Source: JBQTJJ01 sp052387235 (lineage in GTDB: Bacteria > Actinomycetota > Acidimicrobiia > Acidimicrobiales > GCA-2861595). From it: 16,258 nucleotides of DNA. Shown piece by piece: positions 1 to 6,558 of the stretch. The position numbers and the translations under genes are program-made. Each line of letters starts with the position of its first letter. Position 1 is the first letter of the stretch. The notes under the pieces are model-generated. The model was given only the letters and a program-made list of their open reading frames with translations, did not search any database and was not told the origin of the DNA. The stretch covers positions 1-16,258 of the forward strand of contig JBQTJJ010000166.1 of NCBI GenBank assembly GCA_052387235.1, given 5' to 3'.

Positions 1-227
1 GCTCCGGGGCCCGCCTCATCGGCGACGGCGAGCCCCTGGCCCGGGCCCTGCTCAAGCTGGAGGCCGGCGCCCGCGCCATCCCCATGGACGTCCAGCCGGC
101 CCAGGCCCAGAGCTACATCGTCAACCCCCTCACCGGCCGCAGGGTCCAGTTCGCCAACCTGTTCACCACCCACCCGCCCACCGGGGACCGGGTGGCCCGC
201 CTGAGGGGCGGAGAGTGGCGGCGCTAG
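1..227 (+). CDS. htpX: HtpX-like M48 zinc metalloprotease, C-terminal part (5' end outside window)
   Basis: The open frame enters from the left edge (first whole codon at base 3) and stops at TAG 225-227. The visible 74 residues contain the pattern seen at the end of HtpX/M48B proteases: LARALLKLE, then IVNPL, then LFTTHPPTGDRVARL, where the THPP..ERI/RL block is the family's conserved C-terminal signature. HtpX is an inner-membrane protease that degrades misfolded membrane proteins. The HEXXH active site and the membrane helices lie upstream of this window, so catalytic integrity cannot be judged. The next gene starts 4 bases after the stop, so the two are probably co-transcribed. Family assignment comes from these C-terminal motifs only. 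Confidence 0.8.
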   Translation, partial: SGARLIGDGEPLARALLKLEAGARAIPMDVQPAQAQSYIVNPLTGRRVQFANLFTTHPPTGDRVARLRGGEWRR

Positions 228-231
228 CGGT

Positions 232-1710
232 GTGAGCCACCCGGGCCGGCGGCGGGGCCGGCTTCCGGGAGGTGGGTCCGGGACCTCGGGGTGCGTACCC
301 GGTCGGCCCCGGCCGCCGGTTCGGACGCGGGAGAGGGTCGGCCGCCTCGCCCTCGCCGGCGGGGCCGTGGCGGTCGCGGCCGTGACGCTCGGCGCGGCCG
401 GCGCCGTGGCCCAGATCCCCCTCCCGCCCAGCACCACCTCGACCACGGCACCGCCCACCACCACCACCACCCAGCCCGCAGTGGAGCCGCCCACGACGAC
501 CACCACCACGGCGCCGCCGCCGGCACCCGAGCCCACCGCCCCTCCCGCCTCCAACCCGCCGGGCACCGGGGGCGACCCGCCGGCGTCCCAGCCCGGCTCC
601 TCCACGGCGGCCGAGGGCCCGGCCCCGGCCACGCCGGGGACCGACCCCGCCGCCCCCGCCCCCGCCCCCGGCGCACCGGGGGCCCCGGGCCCCGCGGCCG
701 GCGCCCCGGCCCGGCCCGCCGGCGGCCCGGCCGCACCGGGCCCGCCCCCGGCGCCCGGCGAGGTCCCGCCCGAGGCCCAGCGGGCGATGCAGTCGGTCCG
801 CCGCTCCGGTCCCAACAGCACCAGACGCCTGCTGGCCGCGCTCGCGCCCCTGCTCGGCCTCGGCATGACCCAGGAGGAGGTCGTGGCCGCCGGCTTCGGC
901 CGGTTCCCCGTGGGCGGCGTCGCCACCTTCACCCACGACTGGCTCTACCCCCGCTTCACGCCCGAGTTCCACCTGCACCAGGGCACCGACCTCTTCGCCG
1001 CCACCGGCGTCCCGGTCCGGGCGCCGGCCGACGGCGTGCTGAAGCTGGCCCAGGGCGGCGCCGGCGGGCTGGCGGCCTACGTGTACCAGCCGGACGGCAC
1101 CTACTACTACATGGCCCACCTGCACTCGTTCGTGAAAGGCCAGCGCAACGGCCAGGCCGTCCGAGTCGGCGAGGTCGTGGGCTACGTGGGCGACTCGGGC
1201 AACGCCAAGGGCGGCGCCCCCCACGTCCACTTCGAGATCCACCCCGCGCCCACCCGGGCCGTCGTGAGCGGCACGGGCAGGAGCCGCACCGTCACCCATG
1301 TCACCCGGCCCGTGCCCGTCGGCACCGTCCTGCCCGCCGTCGACCCCAAGGCCACGCTCGACCAGTGGCTCGCGGAGGCGCTGGCGGCGGCGCCGCAGCT
1401 CGTCGCGGCCAGGCTGGCGGAGCGGGCCGCGGCCCCGGCCGTGGCCGGCGCGACCCTCGACCGGCTGGCCGCCCTGTCGGCGCGGGCCGCCCGCTCCCAA
1501 CTGCTCTGGGCCTCCTCGGTCGGCCCCGCCGGCAACGTGCGCCTGGCCGAGGCCGAAGCCGTGCTCGCCGCCAGCGAGTTCGACTGGGCCGCTTCGGCCG
1601 AGCGCTATCAGGCCAGGCTGGCGGAGCAGGCGGCGGCCCTGGCGTGGTCGCAGGCCGTGCTGGCGCCGCTCACGCCCGACTCCCTCCTGCCGACCGCCGC
1701 CGACGAGTAG
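232..1710 (+). CDS. Secreted M23 (LytM-type) peptidase with Pro/Thr-rich linker
   Basis: The 492-residue product has an N-terminal basic segment and hydrophobic stretch (about residues 38-60, likely cleavage near AVA-Q61), then a long low-complexity linker rich in Pro, Thr, Ala and Gly (about 62-180). An M23 domain follows at about 220-345. The zinc ligands are visible as H249 and D253 in HQGTD and H333 in HVHFE, with H331 and H296 (MAHLH) as likely catalytic histidines; all expected M23 residues are present. The C-terminal ~130 residues are Ala-rich and probably helical. M23 enzymes cut peptidoglycan cross-bridges, and the linker would suit reach through the cell wall (inference). The GTG start lies 4 bases after the htpX stop with only a weak GGAG upstream. 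No later start keeps the signal peptide. The natural substrate is unknown. Confidence 0.85.
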   Translation: MSHPGRRRGRLPGGGSGTSGCVPGRPRPPVRTRERVGRLALAGGAVAVAAVTLGAAGAVAQIPLPPSTTSTTAPPTTTTTQPAVEPPTTTTTTAPPPAPEPTAPPASNPPGTGGDPPASQPGSSTAAEGPAPATPGTDPAAPAPAPGAPGAPGPAAGAPARPAGGPAAPGPPPAPGEVPPEAQRAMQSVRRSGPNSTRRLLAALAPLLGLGMTQEEVVAAGFGRFPVGGVATFTHDWLYPRFTPEFHLHQGTDLFAATGVPVRAPADGVLKLAQGGAGGLAAYVYQPDGTYYYMAHLHSFVKGQRNGQAVRVGEVVGYVGDSGNAKGGAPHVHFEIHPAPTRAVVSGTGRSRTVTHVTRPVPVGTVLPAVDPKATLDQWLAEALAAAPQLVAARLAERAAAPAVAGATLDRLAALSARAARSQLLWASSVGPAGNVRLAEAEAVLAASEFDWAASAERYQARLAEQAAALAWSQAVLAPLTPDSLLPTAADE

Positions 1711-1726
1711 GTGCGTGGGCACTCCG

Positions 1727-1789
1727 CCCGTCGTTCTGGTAGCGGAACTCGGCCCCCTGGCATCACATTCCGCTACCAGAACGGACGGG
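1727..1789. terminator. Large inverted repeat between convergent genes, likely bidirectional terminator
   Basis: Arms 1732-1747 and 1768-1783 are perfect 16-bp inverted copies around a 20-base loop. Five more pairs (1727-1731 with 1785-1789) extend the stem past one bulged G at 1784. It lies 17 bases after the M23 stop and 10 bases after the yajQ stop on the other strand. No T-tract follows on either strand, so a classical intrinsic terminator is not certain. Confidence 0.6.
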
Positions 1790-1798
1790 AGGGGCCGG

Positions 1799-2287
1799 TC
1801 AGTCCCGGAAGTTGTCGAACTGGAGCGGGATCCCGAAGTCCTCGGCCTTGAGGGCCGCGATCACGGCCTGCAGGTCGTCCCGCTTCTTGGCCGACACCCG
1901 CAGCTGGTCCCCCTGGGTCTGGGAGGACACGCCCTTGGGGGCCTTCTCCTTGATGAACTTGTTGATCCTGCGGGCGTTGTCGGACGAGATCCCGGCGTTG
2001 AGGGTGATGGTCTGGCGCACCGAGCCCCTGGTGGCCTCCTCGACCTTGCCCCGCTCGAGGGCCTTGAGCGACACCTGCCGCTTCACCAGCTTCTCCTCCA
2101 GCACCTGGACCACGGCCCGGAGGCGGTCCTCGGTGGCGGAGGCGAGGCGCAGCTCGTGGCCCGAGAGCTCCACGCTCGAGCCCGTGTCCTTGAAGTCGAA
2201 GCGCGTGGCCAGCTCGCGGCTGGCCTGGTCGACCGCGTTCCTCACTTCCTGCATGTCGACCTCGGAAACCACGTCGAAGGTGGGCAT
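1799..2287 (-). CDS. yajQ: YajQ-family nucleotide-binding protein
   Basis: The product has 162 residues, the usual YajQ length. It begins MPTFDVVSEVDMQEVRNAVD and continues with ELATRFDFKDT, the typical N-terminal signature, and ends with the family pattern around IPLQFDNFRD. YajQ (UPF0234) proteins have two ferredoxin-like domains; some members bind cyclic di-GMP and act with a transcription factor, while the role in actinobacteria is not settled. The gene is convergent with the M23 gene and divergent from tRNA-Tyr. A TAGCCT hexamer lies exactly 6 bases upstream of the ATG, suggesting a leaderless transcript. A GGAGG 13 bases upstream is too far for an ideal ribosome site and would fall outside a leaderless mRNA. 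Confidence 0.93.
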   Translation of the reverse strand: MPTFDVVSEVDMQEVRNAVDQASRELATRFDFKDTGSSVELSGHELRLASATEDRLRAVVQVLEEKLVKRQVSLKALERGKVEEATRGSVRQTITLNAGISSDNARRINKFIKEKAPKGVSSQTQGDQLRVSAKKRDDLQAVIAALKAEDFGIPLQFDNFRD

Positions 2288-2293
2288 CGGCGA

Positions 2294-2303
2294 AGGCTAA
2301 CCT
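2294..2303. promoter_or_regulatory. Overlapping divergent -10 elements for yajQ and tRNA-Tyr
   Basis: On the minus strand TAGCCT (2299-2294) is followed by 6 bases and the yajQ ATG. On the plus strand TAACCT (2298-2303) would start RNA near 2310, just ahead of tRNA-Tyr. Both fit the actinobacterial TANNNT -10. No clear -35 is visible on either strand. The combined decamer AGGCTAACCT also equals one side of an IdeR/DtxR box. Confidence 0.45.
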
Positions 2304-2316
2304 CCCGTCCCCACAG

Positions 2317-2401
2317 GGGTCGGTGCCCGAGCGGCCAAAGGGAGCAGACTGTAAATCTGCCGGCACAGCCTACGGAGGTTCGAATCCTCCCCGGCCCACC
2401 A
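2317..2401 (+). tRNA. tRNA-Tyr (anticodon GTA)
   Basis: Acceptor strands gggtcgg (2317-2323) and ccggccc (2391-2397) pair over 7 bp with one G-U. The anticodon stem gcaga/tctgc closes loop ctgtaaa, placing GTA at 2351-2353. The variable arm is long (about 13 nt), as expected for bacterial tRNA-Tyr. The T arm is ggagg-ttcgaat-cctcc. Discriminator A2398 is followed by an encoded CCA (2399-2401). Confidence 0.96.
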
Positions 2402-2448
2402 CCACGCGCCCGCCGCACCGCCGGGGCCGATCCGGCGGCCGGGCGCGA

Positions 2449-2469
2449 GGCGGGCGCCTCACGCCCGCC
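2449..2469 (+). terminator. GC-rich hairpin after tRNA-Tyr
   Basis: ggcgggcg (2449-2456) pairs perfectly with cgcccgcc (2462-2469) around the 5-base loop cctca. It lies 47 bases after the tRNA and ahead of the nitrate transporter promoter region. There is no T-tract, so termination is inferred from position and stem strength. Confidence 0.5.
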
Positions 2470-2491
2470 GTCGGGCTCCCGTGCGCAGATG

Positions 2492-2529
2492 GTCACACGG
2501 GGGAGACGACGGGGAAACGGGCCGGTGAT
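2492..2529 (+). promoter_or_regulatory. Possible GlnR-type nitrogen operator upstream of nrtA
   Basis: Four 5-mers sit at an exact 11-base period: GTCAC (2492), GAGAC (2503), GAAAC (2514) and GTGAT (2525), each separated by 6 bases. The actinobacterial GlnR box is built from GTNAC and GAAAC units with the same N6 spacing. The units here match 5/5, 4/5, 5/5 and 4/5, though the order is a-b-b-a instead of the usual a-b-a-b. The position just upstream of a nitrate transporter is apt. This is pattern reading only. Confidence 0.35.
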
Positions 2530-2539
2530 CGGGCCTCTC

Positions 2540-2545
2540 TAGCTT
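2540..2545 (+). promoter_or_regulatory. -10 element TAGCTT of nrtA, leaderless configuration
   Basis: TAGCTT fits TANNNT and lies exactly 6 bases before the nrtA ATG at 2552, so transcription would begin at or next to the start codon. Only a GAGG ending one base before the ATG resembles a ribosome site, and that spacing is too short. Confidence 0.5.
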
Positions 2546-2551
2546 CGAGGC

Positions 2552-3811
2552 ATGGACAGACGGGATTTCCTGCGGGCCGGGGGCGCCGCACTCATCGCAC
2601 CGGGGTTGGCCGGCCTGCTCGCGGCGTGCGGCGACGGCGACGACGACACGGGGGTCGCGTCGGCCGGCGCCGGGACCACCGCATCGACCACGAAGACCTC
2701 GGTGGCGCCGAGGAAGGTGAAGCTCGGCTTCATCGCCCTCACCGACTGCGCGTCGATCGTCATGGCCAAGGAGCTGGGCTACTTCGCCGAGCGCGACCTG
2801 GACGTGTCGGTGGAGAAGCAGGCGTCGTGGCCGGCCACGCGCGACAACCTGCTCAACGGCGGGATCGACGGCGCCCACTGCCTGTTCAGCATGCCGTTCT
2901 CGCTGGCCACCGGCATCGGTGGCCAGGGCACCGCCCTCAAGATCGCCATGACCATCAACAACAACGGCCAGGCCATCACGCTGCACAAGGACTTCGCCTC
3001 GGTGGGCTACGGCGACCTCGAGAAGGCCAAGGCGGCCCTCGAATCCAAGGAGCCCACGCTGGCCATGACCTTCCCGGGCGGCACCCATGACACGTGGCTG
3101 CGGTACTGGCTCAAGGCCACCGGCGCCGACGCCTCGAAGGTCAAGATCATCCCCATCCCGCCGCCCCAGATGGTGGCCAACATGAAGGTCGGCGCCATGG
3201 ACGGGTACTGCGTGGGCGAGCCCTGGGGCGCGGTTGCCGTCAAGGACGGCATCGGCTTCACCCATCTCACCACCCAGGACCTCTGGGAGTTCCATCCCGA
3301 GAAGGCCCTGGTCGTCAGCGAGAAGTTCGCCACGGAGCAGCCCGGGGTCCTGGAGGACCTGATGGCCGCCATCCTCAAGGCCAGCAAGTGGCTCGACGAG
3401 CTCGACAACCGCCCCAAGGCGGCCGAGACCGTCGGCGCCGCCGCCTATGTGAACGCCCCGGCCCACGAGATCGAGACCCGCCTGCTCGGGAAGTACGACC
3501 TGGGCGCCGGCCTCCCCGCCAAGACCTACGACGGCGACCAGATGGTCTTCTTCCGGGACGGCAGGGTGAACAGCCCCCGGCGGGCCCACGCCATCTGGTT
3601 CCTGGCCCAGTACCAGCGCCTGGGCCTGCTGAAGGAGGCCCCTCCCTACCAGCAGCTCGCGGACTCCATCATCCTCCGCGACGTCTACGAGAAGGTGGCG
3701 AAGGCGGAGGGCATCGACGTTCCCGACGACGACATGGCGCCGTTCGACGTGCAGCTCGACAAGGTGACCTTCGATCCCGCCAAACCCGAAGAGGAGGCGA
3801 AGCGCCCGTGA
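2552..3811 (+). CDS. nrtA: Nitrate-type ABC transporter substrate-binding lipoprotein (NrtA/CmpA family)
   Basis: This 419-residue protein opens with a twin-arginine motif (RRDFL, residues 3-7), a hydrophobic segment, and lipobox LLAAC with Cys26, so it is probably a Tat-exported lipoprotein. The mature part starts KLGFIALTD and has QASWPATRDN, close to cyanobacterial NrtA. Residues aligning with the NrtA nitrate pocket appear present: W93, Q140, H179, G222-E223 and K251 (HPEKA). In bicarbonate-binding CmpA the lysine position is, to my knowledge, replaced by an acidic residue, so nitrate or nitrite is the likelier ligand. It is the first gene of a three-gene unit whose members overlap by 4 bases. 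The ATG at 2552 is 6 bases after a -10 hexamer. The remaining doubt is the exact anion. Confidence 0.9.
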   Translation: MDRRDFLRAGGAALIAPGLAGLLAACGDGDDDTGVASAGAGTTASTTKTSVAPRKVKLGFIALTDCASIVMAKELGYFAERDLDVSVEKQASWPATRDNLLNGGIDGAHCLFSMPFSLATGIGGQGTALKIAMTINNNGQAITLHKDFASVGYGDLEKAKAALESKEPTLAMTFPGGTHDTWLRYWLKATGADASKVKIIPIPPPQMVANMKVGAMDGYCVGEPWGAVAVKDGIGFTHLTTQDLWEFHPEKALVVSEKFATEQPGVLEDLMAAILKASKWLDELDNRPKAAETVGAAAYVNAPAHEIETRLLGKYDLGAGLPAKTYDGDQMVFFRDGRVNSPRRAHAIWFLAQYQRLGLLKEAPPYQQLADSIILRDVYEKVAKAEGIDVPDDDMAPFDVQLDKVTFDPAKPEEEAKRP

Positions 3812-4692
3812 CCATGACAGGTGAAGCACTCGGGGTGGACGAGCCCCAGGTGCTCCCAGACCCGGCTCCCGCCCTCCCGGCCAACCGCCCACCTGGCGCC
3901 GGGCGGGGCGGGGGCCCGGACCGCCTGGCCGCCCTGGGATGGGTGGTCGTGGGCCTCGGCGTCCTGGGAGTGCTCTGGCAGCTGGCGTCGACGGCGAGCC
4001 CGGACCTGCCGGCGCCGGCCGATGGCCTGCGGGAGCTGTGGCGGCTGGTCTCAGACCCCTTCTACGACAACGGTCCCAACGACAAGGGCATCGGCCGCCA
4101 GCTGCTCGTCTCGCTCGAGCGGGTGGGCAAGGGGTTCGCCCTGGCGGCCGCGGTCGGCATCCCGCTGGGCCTGCTCATGGGCGCCAGCCGGCGGGCGTGG
4201 CAGGCGGCCAACCCGGTCGTGCAGCTGCTGCGCCCCGTCTCGCCGCTGGCGTGGTTCCCGATCTGGCTGGTGGTCATGAAGGACCCGGGCAAAGCGTCGG
4301 TCTTCGTGATCTTCGTCACCGCCCTGTGGCCCACCGTGATCAACACCGCGGCCGGCGCGGCCGCCATCCCGAGGGACCACCGCAACGTGGCCCTGGTGTT
4401 CTGCTTCGGCCGCATGGCCTACCTCCGCCACGTGCTGCTGCCCAACGCCCTTCCCCAGGTCGTCACCGGGCTGCGCCAGTCCATGGGCATCGCCTGGATG
4501 GTGATCGTGGCGGTGGAGATGCTCTCCAGCGGGGGCGCCGGCATCGGCTTCTTCGTGTGGGACTCGTACAACGCCAACAACCTGGCGGCGGTGATGGCCG
4601 CCATCCTGCTGATCGGCGCCGTCGGGCTGGTGCTCGACATGGTGTTCCTCCGGCTCGGCCGCCGGGTCGCACTCGAGGAGGTACAGCCGTGA
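3808..4692 (+). CDS. nrtB: Nitrate-type ABC transporter permease
   Basis: The 294-residue membrane protein has a first helix at about 42-62, after a Pro-rich cytoplasmic N-terminus, and further helices through about 105-125, 145-185, 225-250 and 258-282. The EAA-like loop that contacts the ATPase lies near 188-222 (FGRMAYLRHVLLPNALPQ). It belongs to the BPD_transp_1 permeases paired with NrtA, SsuA and TauA type binding proteins. The start is GTG 3808, overlapping the nrtA stop as GTGA. GGAGG at 3793-3797 is 10 bases from this GTG but 16 from the in-frame ATG at 3814, which favours GTG. It would form the membrane channel with the neighbouring binding protein and ATPase. There are no signs of damage. 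Confidence 0.9.
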   Translation: MTMTGEALGVDEPQVLPDPAPALPANRPPGAGRGGGPDRLAALGWVVVGLGVLGVLWQLASTASPDLPAPADGLRELWRLVSDPFYDNGPNDKGIGRQLLVSLERVGKGFALAAAVGIPLGLLMGASRRAWQAANPVVQLLRPVSPLAWFPIWLVVMKDPGKASVFVIFVTALWPTVINTAAGAAAIPRDHRNVALVFCFGRMAYLRHVLLPNALPQVVTGLRQSMGIAWMVIVAVEMLSSGGAGIGFFVWDSYNANNLAAVMAAILLIGAVGLVLDMVFLRLGRRVALEEVQP

Positions 4693-5477
4693 GCCTGGTC
4701 ATAGACGGACTGCGGAAGGGGTTCCGGCGGGGGAAGGGACCGTGGCAGGAGGTGCTGCGCGGCATCGACCTCACCGTGGCCCAGGGCGAGTTCGTCTCCC
4801 TGATCGGCCATTCGGGCTGCGGCAAGTCCACGCTGCTCAACGTCGTCGCCGGCCTGGCGAGGGCCGACGGCGGCCGGGTGAGCCTTGACGGGAGGCCCAT
4901 CGTTGGCCCCGGCCCCGACCGGGCCATGGTGTTCCAGAACTACTCGCTCCTGCCCCGGCTCAGCCTGCTGGCCAACGTCCGGGAGGCGGCCCGGGCGGCG
5001 AGGCCGGACCGTCCCAAGGAGCGCACCGACGAGATCGTGGAGCGCTACCTCACCGCCGTCGGCCTGTGGGAGCACCGCGACAAGCGGCCGGCCCAGGTCT
5101 CGGGCGGCATGCAGCAGCGCACGGCCGTGGCCCGGGCCTTCGCCGTGAGCCCCCGCCTCCTGCTGCTGGACGAGCCGTTCGGCGCCCTGGACGCCCTCAC
5201 CCGGGCCCGGCTCCAGGAGCAGCTGGTGGAGCTGTGGACCCACGAGTCCGAGACGGAGACGGTGCTGATGGTGACGCACGGCATCGACGAGGCCGTGCTC
5301 CTGGCCGACCGCATCGTGGTGATGGCCAACCCGCCGCAGCCGTCGGTGGTGGAGGTGCTGGAGGTGCCCATCGCCCGGCCCCGGGACCGCGTCTCGATCG
5401 TCGACGAGCCCGGCTTCAAGACCATCCAGGAACGGCTCATGGCGCTGCTCACGGCCCAGGTGGCGGAGGCGGCCTGA
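4689..5477 (+). CDS. nrtD: Nitrate-type ABC transporter ATP-binding protein
   Basis: The 262-residue ATPase shows every nucleotide-binding motif: Walker A GHSGCGKST (40-48), Q-loop Q83, signature VSGGM (137-141), Walker B LLLLDE with D161 and E162, and switch His197 (MVTHGIDEA). The family is the nitrate/sulfonate/taurine ATPases. It lacks the C-terminal NrtA-like domain of cyanobacterial NrtC, so it resembles NrtD and probably works as a homodimer here (inference, as no second ATPase gene is present in this unit). The GTG start overlaps the permease stop (GTGA), with GGAGG at 4677-4681 spaced 7 bases. The next transporter begins 52 bases later behind its own promoter. Confidence 0.9.
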   Translation: MSLVIDGLRKGFRRGKGPWQEVLRGIDLTVAQGEFVSLIGHSGCGKSTLLNVVAGLARADGGRVSLDGRPIVGPGPDRAMVFQNYSLLPRLSLLANVREAARAARPDRPKERTDEIVERYLTAVGLWEHRDKRPAQVSGGMQQRTAVARAFAVSPRLLLLDEPFGALDALTRARLQEQLVELWTHESETETVLMVTHGIDEAVLLADRIVVMANPPQPSVVEVLEVPIARPRDRVSIVDEPGFKTIQERLMALLTAQVAEAA

Positions 5478-5494
5478 CCCCGGATTCGCCGGAC

Positions 5495-5523
5495 TTGAAG
5501 TTAGGGGGGCCTAACTCCATCAT
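5495..5523 (+). promoter_or_regulatory. Promoter of the ferric-iron transporter genes
   Basis: TTGAAG (5495-5500, 4/6 to the -35 consensus) and CATCAT (5518-5523, 4/6 to the -10) are separated by 17 bases. The -10 ends 6 bases before the GTG start at 5530, so the mRNA is probably leaderless. An iron-box palindrome occupies the spacer. Confidence 0.55.
5501..5519 (+). promoter_or_regulatory. DtxR/IdeR-type iron box
   Basis: ttaggggggcctaactcca matches the 19-base DtxR/IdeR consensus (TTAGGTTAG-S-CTAACCTAA) at 13 of 19 positions. It includes the TTAGG left end and the CTAAC right core. The central GTTAGG-N4-CCTAAC is itself a perfect 6-bp inverted repeat. It lies between the -35 and -10 of a gene for a ferric-iron-binding lipoprotein, the ideal place for an iron-dependent repressor. 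Binding is inferred. Confidence 0.65.
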
Positions 5524-5529
5524 GTAAGC

Positions 5530-6558
5530 GTGCCGAAGAGCATCCGACGCAACCTGGTCCTGGCCGTGGTGGTCGCCGCCCTCCTGCCCGTGGCGGCGTG
5601 CGGTGGGGGCGGCAGCGGCTCGGGCGACGGCATCACCGTGTACTCGGGCCGCAACGAGAACCTGATCCGCCCCCTCCTCGACCGCTTCGCCCGCTCCACC
5701 GGCATCAGCATCCACGTCAAGTACGCCGACACGTCGGAGCTGCTCCCCACCATCCTGGAGGAGGGGAGCAACACCCGGGCCGACGTGTTCTTCAGCCAGG
5801 ACGCCGGCGCCCTCGGTGAGCTGAGCGCGAAGGGCCTGCTCCGGCAGCTCCCGGAGGACGTGCTGAAGGAGGTGGACGACCGCTTCCGTGACACTGGCGG
5901 CACCTGGGTCGGGGTCACGGCCCGGGCCCGCGTCATCGCCTACAACACCGACAAGCTCACGCCCGACCAGCTCCCCCGGAGCGTCCTCGAGGTCACCGAC
6001 CCCAAGTGGAAGGGCCGGGTGGGCTACCCGCCCACCAACGCGTCGTTCGTGGCCTTCGTGACCTCGCTCCGAGAGACGGTGGGCGAGGAGCGGACCCGCC
6101 AGTTCCTCGAAGGGCTCCAGGCCAACGGCGCCAAGCGCTACGACAACAACGTGCTCACGCTCGACGCGGTGGCGTCGGGCGAGGTCGATCTCGGGCTGGT
6201 GAACCACTACTACCTGTACAACGAGTTCAAGGAGCGCCCCGACGCCCGCGTGGCCAACTTCTACCCGGGCCAGGAGCCGGGAGGGGAGGGGACGTTCGTC
6301 AACGTGGCCGGCGCCGGCATCCTGGCCGGCTCGAAGCGCGTCCCCGAGGCCGAGCGCTTCGTGCGCTTCCTCCTCGGCGCCGAGGCGCAGACGTACTTCC
6401 GGGAGGAGACGGCCGAGTACCCGCTGGCGGCCGGCGTCGAGCCCATCGAGGAGCTGACGCCGCTCGACCAGCTGCGCACCATCGACGTGCCCCTCACCAG
6501 GCTCGGCCGCGACCTGGAGGGCACGGTGACGCTGCTGAAGGAGGTCGGTCTCACCTGA
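5530..6558 (+). CDS. fbpA: Ferric-iron ABC transporter substrate-binding lipoprotein (FbpA/FutA family)
   Basis: The 342-residue protein starts with a basic segment, a hydrophobic helix and lipobox PVAAC (Cys24), then a Gly/Ser spacer. The mature part opens ITVYSGRNENLI and contains the paired tyrosines Y227-Y228 (NHYYLY). These correspond to the Fe(III)-binding Tyr-Tyr of FbpA and FutA; Y38 and Y138 are further ligand candidates. It captures Fe3+ outside the membrane and hands it to the permease encoded next. The start is GTG 5530. No ribosome site is visible, but a -10 hexamer ends 6 bases upstream, which suits leaderless initiation. The iron box in the promoter supports the iron assignment independently of homology. 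Confidence 0.93.
   Translation: MPKSIRRNLVLAVVVAALLPVAACGGGGSGSGDGITVYSGRNENLIRPLLDRFARSTGISIHVKYADTSELLPTILEEGSNTRADVFFSQDAGALGELSAKGLLRQLPEDVLKEVDDRFRDTGGTWVGVTARARVIAYNTDKLTPDQLPRSVLEVTDPKWKGRVGYPPTNASFVAFVTSLRETVGEERTRQFLEGLQANGAKRYDNNVLTLDAVASGEVDLGLVNHYYLYNEFKERPDARVANFYPGQEPGGEGTFVNVAGAGILAGSKRVPEAERFVRFLLGAEAQTYFREETAEYPLAAGVEPIEELTPLDQLRTIDVPLTRLGRDLEGTVTLLKEVGLT

Noticed and set aside
163..1722. 519-codon minus-strand open frame opposite the M23 gene
   Set aside because: The plus strand has clear M23 catalytic motifs and a signal peptide. The minus product is low-complexity Gly/Arg with no recognisable domain.
2459..3892. 477-codon minus-strand open frame opposite nrtA
   Set aside because: The plus strand encodes an intact NrtA. 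The minus frame ignores the operon structure and shows no family motif.
4689..5477. NrtC-type ATPase with fused binding-protein domain
   Set aside because: The protein ends about 65 residues after the switch histidine; there is no C-terminal NrtA-like domain.
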